A DNA stretch of 5,055 nucleotides from Nevskiales bacterium. GTDB taxonomy: Bacteria; Pseudomonadota; Gammaproteobacteria; Nevskiales; Nevskiaceae. The translations under genes were made by a program, and so were the position numbers. Positions 1 through 5,055 of the stretch are shown one piece after another (the stretch's first letter is position 1; each line of letters begins with the position of its first letter). The notes beneath the pieces are model-generated. The model was given only the letters and a program-made list of their open reading frames with translations, was not told the DNA's origin and ran no database searches. The stretch covers positions 1 through 5,055 of the forward strand of contig JAKEEJ010000046.1 of assembly GCA_022616655.1 (NCBI GenBank), given 5' to 3'.

Positions 1-31
1 CCTGACTCAGGACAATGCCCGGCGCTTTTTT
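1..31 (+). terminator. Right half of a probable intrinsic terminator cut by the window edge
   Basis: The window opens with a self-complementary run (CCTGA, C, TCAGG at 1-11), continues into GC-rich sequence (GCCCGGCGC, 17-25) and ends in six T residues (26-31). This is how the loop and descending arm of a rho-independent terminator look. The ascending arm would lie just before base 1, so most of the stem cannot be verified. It would serve a plus-strand gene ending left of the window. The inference rests on the T-tract and on the partial pairing visible at the edge. Confidence 0.45.
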
Positions 32-75
32 AGACTCACCGCGAACGACAGTGAGAAAGGCGGGCTAAGCTCCAG

Positions 76-82
76 AAGGAGA
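76..82 (+). promoter_or_regulatory. Ribosome-binding site of the first barrel gene
   Basis: AAGGAGA at 76-82 is the only good Shine-Dalgarno match upstream of the first beta-barrel gene. It lies 16 bases before the ATG at 99, which is longer than usual, and 40 bases before the alternative ATG at 123. No ATG, GTG or TTG in the reading frame lies closer to it. It therefore favours 99 over 123, but only moderately. Confidence 0.5.
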
Positions 83-98
83 TTCATCCAGTCTTAAC

Positions 99-689
99 AT
101 GCCGGCGCCACACTTCGGACCCATGTGGAAAGAAGCCAGGCTGAGAAAATGGTCTGCATGGGCCGGACCGGTGCTTCTGGCCCTCAATGCCTGGGGCAAT
201 CTTGCGTACGCCGGCAGCTACATGAGCGGCGGCCTGGGCCTCTCGCAGTTTGACTACCCCGATCTGGACGACGGCACCGCAGTAAAATTCGCGGTGGGGT
301 ATGAGCTGGAGAGCAGTCCCGCTTATTTCGAACTGGCGTACTTCGACTCGGGCGATGTCGAGAGTACAGATTCGGCCGACGCCGTTCTCAAGATACGTGG
401 ATTCTCTTTGGCCGTGGGCTTCCGGGCGGAGTTCAGCCCCAACACCGGTTCCGCCCTGTTCTTCAAAGGCGGGCTGTATGACACCGACGCCAAAGCCACT
501 GTACTCGGCAGCGATTTCCGCGACAGCGGCACCGGCATATTTCTTGGGCTCGGACTCGACTGGATGTTGACTTCGAATTTTGGCCTGCGCCTTGATTTTG
601 ACTACCTGTCCGCGGTCGAAGACCTTGCTTCAAATAAAGATGTCACGTTCATCACCGCCGGTCCGGTGATCAAATTCGGGGCCCGGTAA
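99..689 (+). CDS. Small outer-membrane beta-barrel protein (first of a tandem pair)
   Basis: A 196-residue secreted protein. Residues 9-38 form a signal peptide: a basic stretch (KEARLRK), a hydrophobic core (GPVLLAL) and a probable cleavage after AYA at residue 38. The mature part of about 158 residues has alternating polar/hydrophobic strands with many Gly and aromatic residues, as in eight-stranded OmpA/opacity-like barrels. It ends in GPVIKFGAR. Blocks shared with the downstream gene include AYFELAYFDSGD (75-86), DSGTG (142-146) and GLRLDFDYLSAVED (162-175), so the two are paralogues. The start is uncertain. ATG 99 has a Shine-Dalgarno at long spacing and gives eight extra residues, while ATG 123 gives a more typical signal peptide. 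No catalytic motif is visible. Function beyond an outer-membrane barrel is unknown; a structural, adhesion or small-pore role would be a guess. Confidence 0.8.
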   Translation: MPAPHFGPMWKEARLRKWSAWAGPVLLALNAWGNLAYAGSYMSGGLGLSQFDYPDLDDGTAVKFAVGYELESSPAYFELAYFDSGDVESTDSADAVLKIRGFSLAVGFRAEFSPNTGSALFFKGGLYDTDAKATVLGSDFRDSGTGIFLGLGLDWMLTSNFGLRLDFDYLSAVEDLASNKDVTFITAGPVIKFGAR

Positions 690-748
690 GCTGTCACCCA
701 AAAAATTGGTATATTGCCCCCCTCGCAACAAGGACCGCAATCCGAATT

Positions 749-756
749 GAGGGAGA
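749..756 (+). promoter_or_regulatory. Ribosome-binding site that fixes the start of the second barrel gene
   Basis: The purine-rich stretch GAGGGAGA ends five bases before the ATG at 762, which is normal spacing. The frame stays open upstream to an ATG at 714, but that start would add 16 polar residues ahead of the signal peptide and has no comparable site. The ribosome-binding site and the signal peptide agree on 762. Confidence 0.75.
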
Positions 757-761
757 TTTGC

Positions 762-1358
762 ATGACGAAGAGCATTATTTTCGCGGGGCTGTGTGTATTG
801 GCGCTCAGCATGATCCACGTCCAACCCGCGCACGCCGGAGGCTACGCCAGCGCCGGGGCAGGCAGTTCCCTGTTCGGGGATTGGTTTAATTCCAGCGACC
901 CTGTTGATCCTGGGACCGCCAGCCGATTTGCAATCGGGTATGAACGGAATACCGGTTCTGCCTATTTTGAGCTGGCCTATCTTGATAGCGGAGACGCCGA
1001 CATCACTGCAAACCCGGGCGCGGGCCTGGGCGCGGAGATGAACATCAGCGCAATGGGGCTGACGGTGGGCTCCCGGCACGAGGCTCGTGAATCATGGCTG
1101 TTCAGGGCCACTACCACCAGCTTTTACAAGATTGGCCTGTACCTTTTCAGCGATACGGAAGTCTCGGGCTTTGGCTTCGCCGACAGCGGAAACACGGGGT
1201 TACTTCTGGGGGGCGGGTCTGATTATCTGTTTACACCCCATCTTGGATTGCGCATTGAAATTGAATATCTGGCCAGCACTGAAGATTTCGGTTTTGGTAA
1301 CAGCAACCACCTTATGCTTGTTACTATCGGTCCGGTGATCCGATTCGGCGGCCAGTGA
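762..1358 (+). CDS. Small outer-membrane beta-barrel protein (second of a tandem pair)
   Basis: A 198-residue secreted protein. Residues 1-25 are a textbook signal peptide: MTK, then a hydrophobic core (SIIFAGLCVLALSM), with cleavage expected after AHA. The mature part of about 173 residues is Gly- and aromatic-rich with beta-barrel strand alternation. It matches the upstream gene in order: AYFELAYLDSGD (67-78), DSGNTG (141-146), GLRIEIEYLASTED (162-175) and GPVIRFGGQ (190-198). The two copies differ most in the stretch between, around residues 80-135, where this one is longer; in small barrels such variable stretches are usually external loops. The 72-base gap from the first gene suggests co-transcription or a very close promoter. 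The 3' end lies 7 bases from the end of ilvD on the other strand. The specific function is unknown. Like its neighbour it lacks a C-terminal aromatic residue. Confidence 0.82.
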   Translation: MTKSIIFAGLCVLALSMIHVQPAHAGGYASAGAGSSLFGDWFNSSDPVDPGTASRFAIGYERNTGSAYFELAYLDSGDADITANPGAGLGAEMNISAMGLTVGSRHEARESWLFRATTTSFYKIGLYLFSDTEVSGFGFADSGNTGLLLGGGSDYLFTPHLGLRIEIEYLASTEDFGFGNSNHLMLVTIGPVIRFGGQ

Positions 1359-1365
1359 TCCGCGG

Positions 1366-3048
1366 CTACAAGGCGTCGGTCACTGCGCCCAGGCTGGCGG
1401 AGGTTACCTGCTTCACGTACTTGGCCAGCACGCCGTTTTTATAACGCGGCTTGGGCGGTTTCCACGCCCGGCGGCGTTTCGCAAGTTCCTTGGCGGGTAC
1501 GTTCAACTGAATGAGGCGGCGGCGTGCATCAATCGTGATGCGGTCGCCATTCTTCACCAGGGCCAGTGGGCCGCCGACAAAGGCCTCGGGCGCGACGTGC
1601 CCCACCACCATGCCCCAGGTGCCGCCGGAAAAACGTCCGTCGGTGATGAATCCGACACTCTCGCCCAGGCCCTTGCCGACGATGGCCGAGGTGGGCGCCA
1701 GCATCTCGCGCATGCCGGGTCCGCCTTTGGGGCCTTCGTAGCGGATCACCAGCACGTCGCCGGCCCGGATCCGGTCGCCGACAATCGCGGCCATCGCCGC
1801 CTCTTCGGAATCAAACACGCGCGCCGGTCCGGTGATGGAAGGATTTTTCAGGCCGGTGATCTTGGCCACGCAACCCTCGGGTGCCAGATTGCCCTTGAGA
1901 ATCGCCAGATGGCCCTGCGGGTACAGCGGCCGATTGAAAGGCCGGATCACGTCCTGACTCTTGCGCGGCTCGTCAGGAATCGAGGCCAGTTCCTCGCTCA
2001 GCGAGCGGCCGGTGATGGTCCGGCACTCGCCGTGCAGCAGGTCGTGCTTTAACAACATCTTGAGTACCTGGGGCACCCCGCCGGCCTGGTGAAAGTCGGT
2101 CGCCACATACTTTCCCGAAGGCTTCAAATCGCACAGCACCGGCACACGCCGGCGCATGCGTTCGAAATCCTCGAGCCGCCATTTCACGCCCGCCGCATGC
2201 GCAATGGCCAGGTAATGCAGCACGGCGTTGGTCGAGCCGCCGGTGGCCATCACAAGAGCGATGGCGTTCTCGATGGATTGGCGCGTGACGATGTCGCGCG
2301 GCCGCAGATTGTTCTGAATGGCCGCCACCAGCACCGCGGCCGAAGCGGCGACGCTGTCCGCTTTCTCCGGATCCGGGTTGGCCATCTGCGAGGAGCCGAG
2401 CAGCGACAGGCCCAGCGCTTCGAACGAGGAGGACATGGTGTTGGCGGTGTACATGCCGCCGCAGGCGCCGAACGAGGGACAGGCGTTGCGTTCAATGCCG
2501 TCAAAATCCGTGCGCGACAGCGTGCCGGCCGCCAGGGCGCCCACGGCTTCGAAGGGCGAGACAATGGTCAGCACCTGGTCCTTCCAGCGCCCGGGTTTGA
2601 TGGTGCCGCCGTAGCAGAAAATGCCCGGCACGTTCATGCGCAACAGCGCGATCATCGAGCCCGGCATGTTCTTGTCGCAGCCGCCCAGACACAGCACACC
2701 GTCCATGAACTGGGACTGCACCGCGACCTCGATGCTGTCCGCAATCACCTCGCGCGACACCAGCGAATACTTCATGCCCTCCGTGCCCATGGAAATGCCG
2801 TCGGTCACGGTCGGAAAGCCAAACGTCTGCGGCATGCCGCCGGCCGCGCGAATGGCTTCCTCTGCCCGCACCGCCAGCGCGCCCAGACCCGCGTTGCAGG
2901 GATTCATGGTGGAATGACCGCTGGCCACGCCGACAATGGGCTTGTCGAAATCGCTGTCCCCGAATCCCACGGCGCGCAGCATGGCGCGGTTGGGCGCGCG
3001 GGCGTCGCCTGCGGTGATGGTCCTGGACCGGAAGTTCAATGCGGACAT
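1366..3048 (-). CDS. ilvD: Dihydroxy-acid dehydratase (EC 4.2.1.9)
   Basis: A complete 560-residue cytoplasmic enzyme. It dehydrates 2,3-dihydroxy-isovalerate and 2,3-dihydroxy-3-methylvalerate to the 2-keto acids that become valine, leucine (with pantothenate) and isoleucine. The three family cysteines for the iron-sulfur cluster are present: C51 (NPCNAGL), C124 (GGCDKNMPG) and C196 ([12 protein letters not shown]). K126, next to C124, corresponds to the carbamylated Mg-binding lysine, and D83 (VTDGISMG) to a metal ligand. S474 in DGRFSGG corresponds to the proposed catalytic base. The length matches the shorter IlvD class (about 560 residues, as in actinobacteria and plants) rather than the roughly 616-residue E. 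coli enzyme. That class often carries a [2Fe-2S] cluster, but cluster type cannot be read from sequence alone. The start ATG has GAGG six bases upstream (3055-3058). IlvD and the related sugar-acid dehydratase Edd share a fold, but the N-terminal RSRT motif and overall pattern favour IlvD. It stands alone, with no other ilv genes adjacent. Confidence 0.96.
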   Translation of the reverse strand: MSALNFRSRTITAGDARAPNRAMLRAVGFGDSDFDKPIVGVASGHSTMNPCNAGLGALAVRAEEAIRAAGGMPQTFGFPTVTDGISMGTEGMKYSLVSREVIADSIEVAVQSQFMDGVLCLGGCDKNMPGSMIALLRMNVPGIFCYGGTIKPGRWKDQVLTIVSPFEAVGALAAGTLSRTDFDGIERNACPSFGACGGMYTANTMSSSFEALGLSLLGSSQMANPDPEKADSVAASAAVLVAAIQNNLRPRDIVTRQSIENAIALVMATGGSTNAVLHYLAIAHAAGVKWRLEDFERMRRRVPVLCDLKPSGKYVATDFHQAGGVPQVLKMLLKHDLLHGECRTITGRSLSEELASIPDEPRKSQDVIRPFNRPLYPQGHLAILKGNLAPEGCVAKITGLKNPSITGPARVFDSEEAAMAAIVGDRIRAGDVLVIRYEGPKGGPGMREMLAPTSAIVGKGLGESVGFITDGRFSGGTWGMVVGHVAPEAFVGGPLALVKNGDRITIDARRRLIQLNVPAKELAKRRRAWKPPKPRYKNGVLAKYVKQVTSASLGAVTDAL

Positions 3049-3074
3049 GGCGAGCCTCGAACGGGGCGCGCAGG

Positions 3075-3094
3075 ATACACCAGCGGTGGTGTAT
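3075..3094. promoter_or_regulatory. Perfect 8+8 inverted repeat, candidate VapBC operator
   Basis: ATACACCA (3075-3082) and TGGTGTAT (3087-3094) are exact reverse complements around a four-base centre, GCGG. The element lies 29 bases before the vapB start in the short ilvD-vapB gap. VapB-family antitoxins, usually in complex with VapC, bind such palindromes to repress their own operon. Position and symmetry therefore make it a likely autoregulatory operator. It has no run of T residues, so a terminator is unlikely. Confidence 0.55.
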
Positions 3095-3097
3095 AGT
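3092..3097 (+). promoter_or_regulatory. Candidate -10 element of the vapBC promoter
   Basis: TATAGT (5 of 6 matches to TATAAT) sits 26 bases before the vapB start and overlaps the right arm of the inverted repeat. Binding of a repressor to the repeat would block it. No convincing -35 hexamer is found 16-18 bases upstream, so the call rests on the -10 box and position alone. Confidence 0.35.
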
Positions 3098-3123
3098 CAT
3101 ACTCGTCATCCGCGGAGGCTGGC

Positions 3124-3333
3124 ATGCGCACCAACATCGTTCTCGACGACAAACTTGTGAAAAAAGCCATGCGGCTCGCCAGGGCCAAGACCAAGCGCGA
3201 GGCGGTGAACGTTGCCCTTCGCGAGTACGTGCAGGCGCAGCAGCGCGTCAAGGCGATGAAAGAGATGTTTGGCTCTGGCGGAATGGATCCCGATTACGAT
3301 TACAAAGCCGCTCGCGCCGGTGATGCACGCTGA
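3124..3333 (+). CDS. vapB: VapB-family antitoxin
   Basis: A 69-residue antitoxin of a type II toxin-antitoxin pair. The N-terminal half matches the VapB antitoxin family: a short strand (TNIVLD, 3-8), helix one (about 9-20), then AKTKREAVNVALREYV (21-36), the hallmark of the ribbon-helix-helix-like DNA-binding part. The C-terminal tail, about residues 46-69 (MFGSGGMDPDYDY and on), is acidic and Gly-rich and is the expected toxin-binding segment that threads into the VapC active site. GGAGG at 3114-3118, five bases before the ATG, supports this start. The stop codon TGA shares its last base with the vapC start (TGATG), so translation is probably coupled. The protein is expected to neutralise VapC and to repress the operon through the palindrome at 3075-3094. 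Confidence comes from the N-terminal family motif and the adjacent PIN toxin. Confidence 0.9.
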   Translation: MRTNIVLDDKLVKKAMRLARAKTKREAVNVALREYVQAQQRVKAMKEMFGSGGMDPDYDYKAARAGDAR

Positions 3334-3731
3334 TGTATCTGGCCGATACCTCGGTCTGGATAGACGCACTGCGCACCGCACCGGGCCACCAGGGGCAACG
3401 GCTGTTGCAGCTGATGACCGAAGAAGCGCCTGTTTACGTTTGCGGCCCCATCGTGCAGGAAGTGTTGCAGGGCGCACGGGACGAACCGCGCTGGCACTGG
3501 TACCGGGAGCGCCTCGGCGTACAGCGATTCATTCAAATGGAAGACGCCTTCGCAACGCACGCGGCAGCGGCCCTGTTGCATGCACGCTGCCGCTGGCGCG
3601 GCCTGACCGTCCGCTCCAGCACGGACTGTCTGATCGCACAGGTGGCCATTGAGCACCATCTGGTCCTGCTGCACGACGACGCGGACTACGAGAAAATCGC
3701 GCGGATCGAACCGCGCCTGAAACTGGCCTGA
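3333..3731 (+). CDS. vapC: VapC-family PIN-domain ribonuclease toxin
   Basis: A 132-residue PIN-domain protein, the usual length for VapC. It carries the expected acidic residues of a Mg-dependent ribonuclease site: D5 in LADTSVWID, E43 in PIVQEVLQGA, D98 in SSTDCLIA, and D116 (with D115 and D118 near) in LLHDDADYEKIA. All appear intact, so the toxin is likely active. VapC toxins cleave specific RNAs, in characterised cases initiator tRNA or the 23S sarcin-ricin loop. The target here cannot be deduced. The start ATG overlaps the vapB stop by one base and has no strong ribosome-binding site of its own, consistent with translational coupling. VapB is the cognate inhibitor. The pair lies between ilvD and an esterase remnant, a typical accessory location. 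Confidence 0.93.
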   Translation: MYLADTSVWIDALRTAPGHQGQRLLQLMTEEAPVYVCGPIVQEVLQGARDEPRWHWYRERLGVQRFIQMEDAFATHAAAALLHARCRWRGLTVRSSTDCLIAQVAIEHHLVLLHDDADYEKIARIEPRLKLA

Positions 3732-3779
3732 CAAGCCGCTTCGAAAATAAGCCGGAGATCCCTGAGCAACTGTAACGTT

Positions 3780-4031
3780 TTACCGCACCAGGGCTTTATC
3801 GAGAAAATCCAGTTTTTTATTTTTGGGATGCTCTCCCACCGTGATGGGCACACCCAGATTGAGTTGCAGACGCTTCTGGTTATCGAAGGCGGGCCAGGTT
3901 ACAGCCGCTGGACCGTTGGGATTGCCGTTTTTTGCGAAGCGGATCCAGTAGCGTCCCGTCTCCTGGGAGAGCGTTTCATCCCCGGCGGCAAAGCCGCCCG
4001 CAGCTTCCGGCACGTGAAAAATGACTGCATC
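3780..4031 (-). pseudogene. C-terminal remnant of a type-B carboxylesterase
   Basis: The minus-strand frame keeps about 80 residues resembling the C-terminal end of carboxylesterase/para-nitrobenzyl esterase proteins: TLSQETGRYWIRFAKNGNPN (3912-3968), then TWPAFD and a final stretch with KKLDFLDKALVR before TAA. In that family the motif (YWxxFAkxGdPN, WPxY, then cDFWD) follows the catalytic His near the end of a protein of about 500 residues. A stop lies in frame at 4032-4034. The Ser-containing nucleophile region and everything N-terminal are absent, and no other frame up to the next gene supplies them. A GTG at 4011-4013 could formally start a 77-residue ORF, but such a fragment would have no active site. 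A short stretch in another frame (PHEMQSFF, about 4016-4039) faintly resembles the segment around the catalytic His, which would imply a frameshift; this is speculative. Most likely it is decaying DNA left by a deletion. Confidence 0.72.
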
Positions 4032-4039
4032 TCATGGGG

Positions 4040-4154
4040 CTTTCCTTAAAGCGGACTGGAGGCTGTCAACCACGGTACGCCATGACCGTTAAAGTGTAGC
4101 CGTTATTTTGTGGGGGGAATTTACAATGCTTGGCATGCAAGTTCGTTTTTCCGA
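4040..4154. other. Intergenic gap upstream of the hydrolase lipoprotein gene
   Basis: This stretch is more AT-rich than the flanking genes. It separates the esterase remnant from the lipoprotein gene, so it should hold that gene's promoter. It contains a six-G run (4112-4117) and a -10-like hexamer just after it. I see no reading frame with coding character, no convincing terminator hairpin and no long repeat. Confidence 0.5.
4122..4127 (+). promoter_or_regulatory. Candidate -10 element for the hydrolase lipoprotein gene
   Basis: TACAAT matches 5 of 6 bases of TATAAT and lies 44 bases before the ATG at 4171, giving a leader of roughly 35 bases. No recognisable -35 hexamer is found 16-18 bases upstream. 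If the element is real, it is either activator-dependent or used by another sigma factor. Confidence 0.25.
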
Positions 4155-4163
4155 AAGGAGGAG
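4155..4163 (+). promoter_or_regulatory. Strong ribosome-binding site of the hydrolase lipoprotein gene
   Basis: AAGGAGGAG is an almost perfect Shine-Dalgarno. Its GGAGG core (4157-4161) ends nine bases before the ATG at 4171. It decides the start of the downstream gene and suggests efficient translation. Confidence 0.8.
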
Positions 4164-4170
4164 CTGTTTC

Positions 4171-5055
4171 ATGACACGATTCAATCCGCGACTGTTCTGG
4201 CTGGTGCTGATCTCACCCGTGCTGTTTGCATGCGGGAGATCCGCCTCGGGCGAGAATGCTGCACCGACGGTTACGCAAGCACCGCTCGATACGGTCATCA
4301 CCCGCACGGTGGTCCCCTCGGACACCTGGCCCACGATTCAACCGACCATCGGAGACCACTTCGTGGCGATCGGGCCGGCGGCAAACCGGCGTGAGCGACT
4401 TTTTGTGTACTATCCCGGCACCGGCGCACGCCCGGATCGGTATTCGTATCTCCTGAAGCGTGCGGCCTCGCTCGGTTACCACGCCATCGGCCTGGCTTAT
4501 CACAACAAGGAATCCATCAATTACCACATCTGCCCCAAGCAACCCCCCACTTCCACCTGCTACCGGGCAGCCCGGCACGAGATTCTGCTGGGAACCGAAA
4601 GCGGGCATACACCGCCACAGGTGAATGCCGACAACAGCGCCTTCCACCGGTTGCGGCGTCTGCTCGCCTATCTGGCCAAGACTTATCCTGATGAGGGTTG
4701 GGAACGCTATCTGGATGCCGATGGAGAGCCCATCTGGAATCTGATGGCCTTCGGCGGTCATTCGCAGGGCGGCGGCCATGCCGCCATGACCGCGCAGCTG
4801 CACGCCGTGGACCGGGTGCTGCTGTTCGATGCGACCGAGCCGATGACGTGGGCATCGGAGCATTTTGAAACGGAGAAGGCGCGCTTCTTCGGCTTCGTCC
4901 ATACCAAAGAACCCATTTACGACCCCATCGTGCGCTCCTGGGACATCATTAATCTGCCCGGCACCATCACCAACGTTGATACCGTTCCACCGCCCTATAA
5001 GGGTTCACACCGCCTGGCCACGTCGTACGCCGACTGCAGGGGGGACAAAACCAAC
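4171..5055 (+). CDS. Predicted alpha/beta-hydrolase lipoprotein, 3' end beyond the window
   Basis: The frame is open from ATG 4171 to the window edge (295 codons, no stop), so the gene is partial at its 3' end. Residues 1-20 form a signal peptide (MTRFNPR, hydrophobic core, LFA) followed by C21. LFAC resembles a lipobox, although Phe at -2 is not the usual small residue. A low-complexity linker (about 22-60) precedes the catalytic domain. The core has a strand plus oxyanion-type loop (LFVYYPGTG, 77-85) and a second strand (GYHAIGLAY, 102-110). The nucleophile elbow is GHSQGG (196-201), with S198 as nucleophile, followed by a strand ending in VLLFDATEP (216-223) where D220 could be the acid. 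H280 in KGSHRLAT is a candidate catalytic His. The HSQGGGHA pattern recalls the BPSS1187-type hydrolases; that is recall, not a search result. The substrate is unknown; an extracytoplasmic esterase or lipase-like activity is likely. Confidence 0.8.
   Translation, partial: MTRFNPRLFWLVLISPVLFACGRSASGENAAPTVTQAPLDTVITRTVVPSDTWPTIQPTIGDHFVAIGPAANRRERLFVYYPGTGARPDRYSYLLKRAASLGYHAIGLAYHNKESINYHICPKQPPTSTCYRAARHEILLGTESGHTPPQVNADNSAFHRLRRLLAYLAKTYPDEGWERYLDADGEPIWNLMAFGGHSQGGGHAAMTAQLHAVDRVLLFDATEPMTWASEHFETEKARFFGFVHTKEPIYDPIVRSWDIINLPGTITNVDTVPPPYKGSHRLATSYADCRGDKTN

Larger units (their letters stand above)
3072..3100 (-). promoter_or_regulatory. Candidate sigma70-type promoter of ilvD
   Basis: Read on the minus strand, ATGACT (3100-3095) is followed by exactly 17 bases and then TATCCT (3077-3072). 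Each hexamer matches 4 of 6 consensus bases. Transcription would begin near 3065, leaving a leader of about 17 bases that holds the GAGG ribosome-binding site. The match is modest and the element was picked by position and spacing, so it is a candidate only. Most of its spacer is the inverted repeat at 3075-3094. Confidence 0.35.

Noticed and set aside
35..55. CTCAC/GTGAG inverted repeat upstream of the first barrel gene
   Set aside because: Five-base arms with an 11-base loop are expected by chance in a sequence this long, and there is no matching copy elsewhere in the window.
698..716. CCAA/TTGG mini-palindrome and TATATT box between the two barrel genes
   Set aside because: The arms are only four bases with an A-rich loop, and no -35 hexamer is found at proper distance from TATATT. 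Too weak to call a promoter or terminator; co-transcription of the pair is as likely.
630..1079. Minus-strand open frame across the start of the second barrel gene
   Set aside because: It overlaps the ends of both barrel genes, whose homology to each other proves the plus-strand frames. It shows no domain pattern of its own.
1820..2020. Repeated GGCCGGTGAT-like strings in ilvD, also seen at the ends of the barrel genes
   Set aside because: They are short, occur in unrelated reading frames and reflect GC-rich codon use. There is no regular spacing.
2089..3096. Long plus-strand open frame (335 codons) opposite ilvD
   Set aside because: It is the antisense shadow of ilvD. Its translation is rich in His, Arg, Ala and Gly with no domain pattern, as expected from the complement of a GC-rich gene, and ilvD is certain on the other strand.
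4129..4141. CTTG/CAAG hairpin upstream of the hydrolase lipoprotein gene
   Set aside because: Four-base arms around five bases are not significant, and no T-tract follows.
4213..4902. Minus-strand open frame (229 codons) opposite the hydrolase lipoprotein gene
   Set aside because: The plus strand has a strong ribosome-binding site, a signal peptide and a GHSQGG motif. The minus frame has no recognisable motif and is a shadow.

Overview
This 5,055-base window is GC-rich, densely coded chromosomal DNA from a Gram-negative bacterium. The two secreted beta-barrel proteins, the lipoprotein-type signal peptide and the VapBC pair suggest a proteobacterium, most likely a gammaproteobacterium. That placement is an inference from gene content; no rRNA or other taxonomic marker is present.

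Layout from left to right. Bases 1-31 look like the loop and right arm of an intrinsic terminator belonging to a gene that ends before the window. Two tandem plus-strand genes follow (99-689 and 762-1358). They encode small secreted outer-membrane beta-barrel proteins that are clearly paralogous. The second meets, tail to tail with a 7-base gap, a complete minus-strand ilvD (1366-3048), which encodes dihydroxy-acid dehydratase of branched-chain amino acid biosynthesis. Divergent from ilvD is a compact type II toxin-antitoxin operon, vapB (3124-3333) and vapC (3333-3731), whose stop and start codons share one base. The 75-base gap between ilvD and vapB holds a perfect 8+8 inverted repeat that overlaps promoter-like elements for both directions.

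Downstream of vapC, bases 3780-4031 on the minus strand keep only the C-terminal end of a type-B carboxylesterase, so this is a gene remnant. An AT-richer gap leads to a plus-strand gene starting at 4171. It has a strong ribosome-binding site and encodes a predicted lipoprotein with an alpha/beta-hydrolase core (GHSQG nucleophile elbow). It runs off the right edge after 295 codons.

The genes do not form one pathway. ilvD is a housekeeping gene standing alone, without ilvB, ilvC or ilvE beside it. The barrel pair and the hydrolase lipoprotein are cell-envelope functions. The VapBC module and the esterase remnant mark the right half as a site of gene gain and loss. No tRNA, rRNA, CRISPR array or insertion sequence was seen. 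The most interesting points are the palindrome that may couple VapBC autoregulation to ilvD transcription, and the paralogous barrels without a C-terminal aromatic residue.
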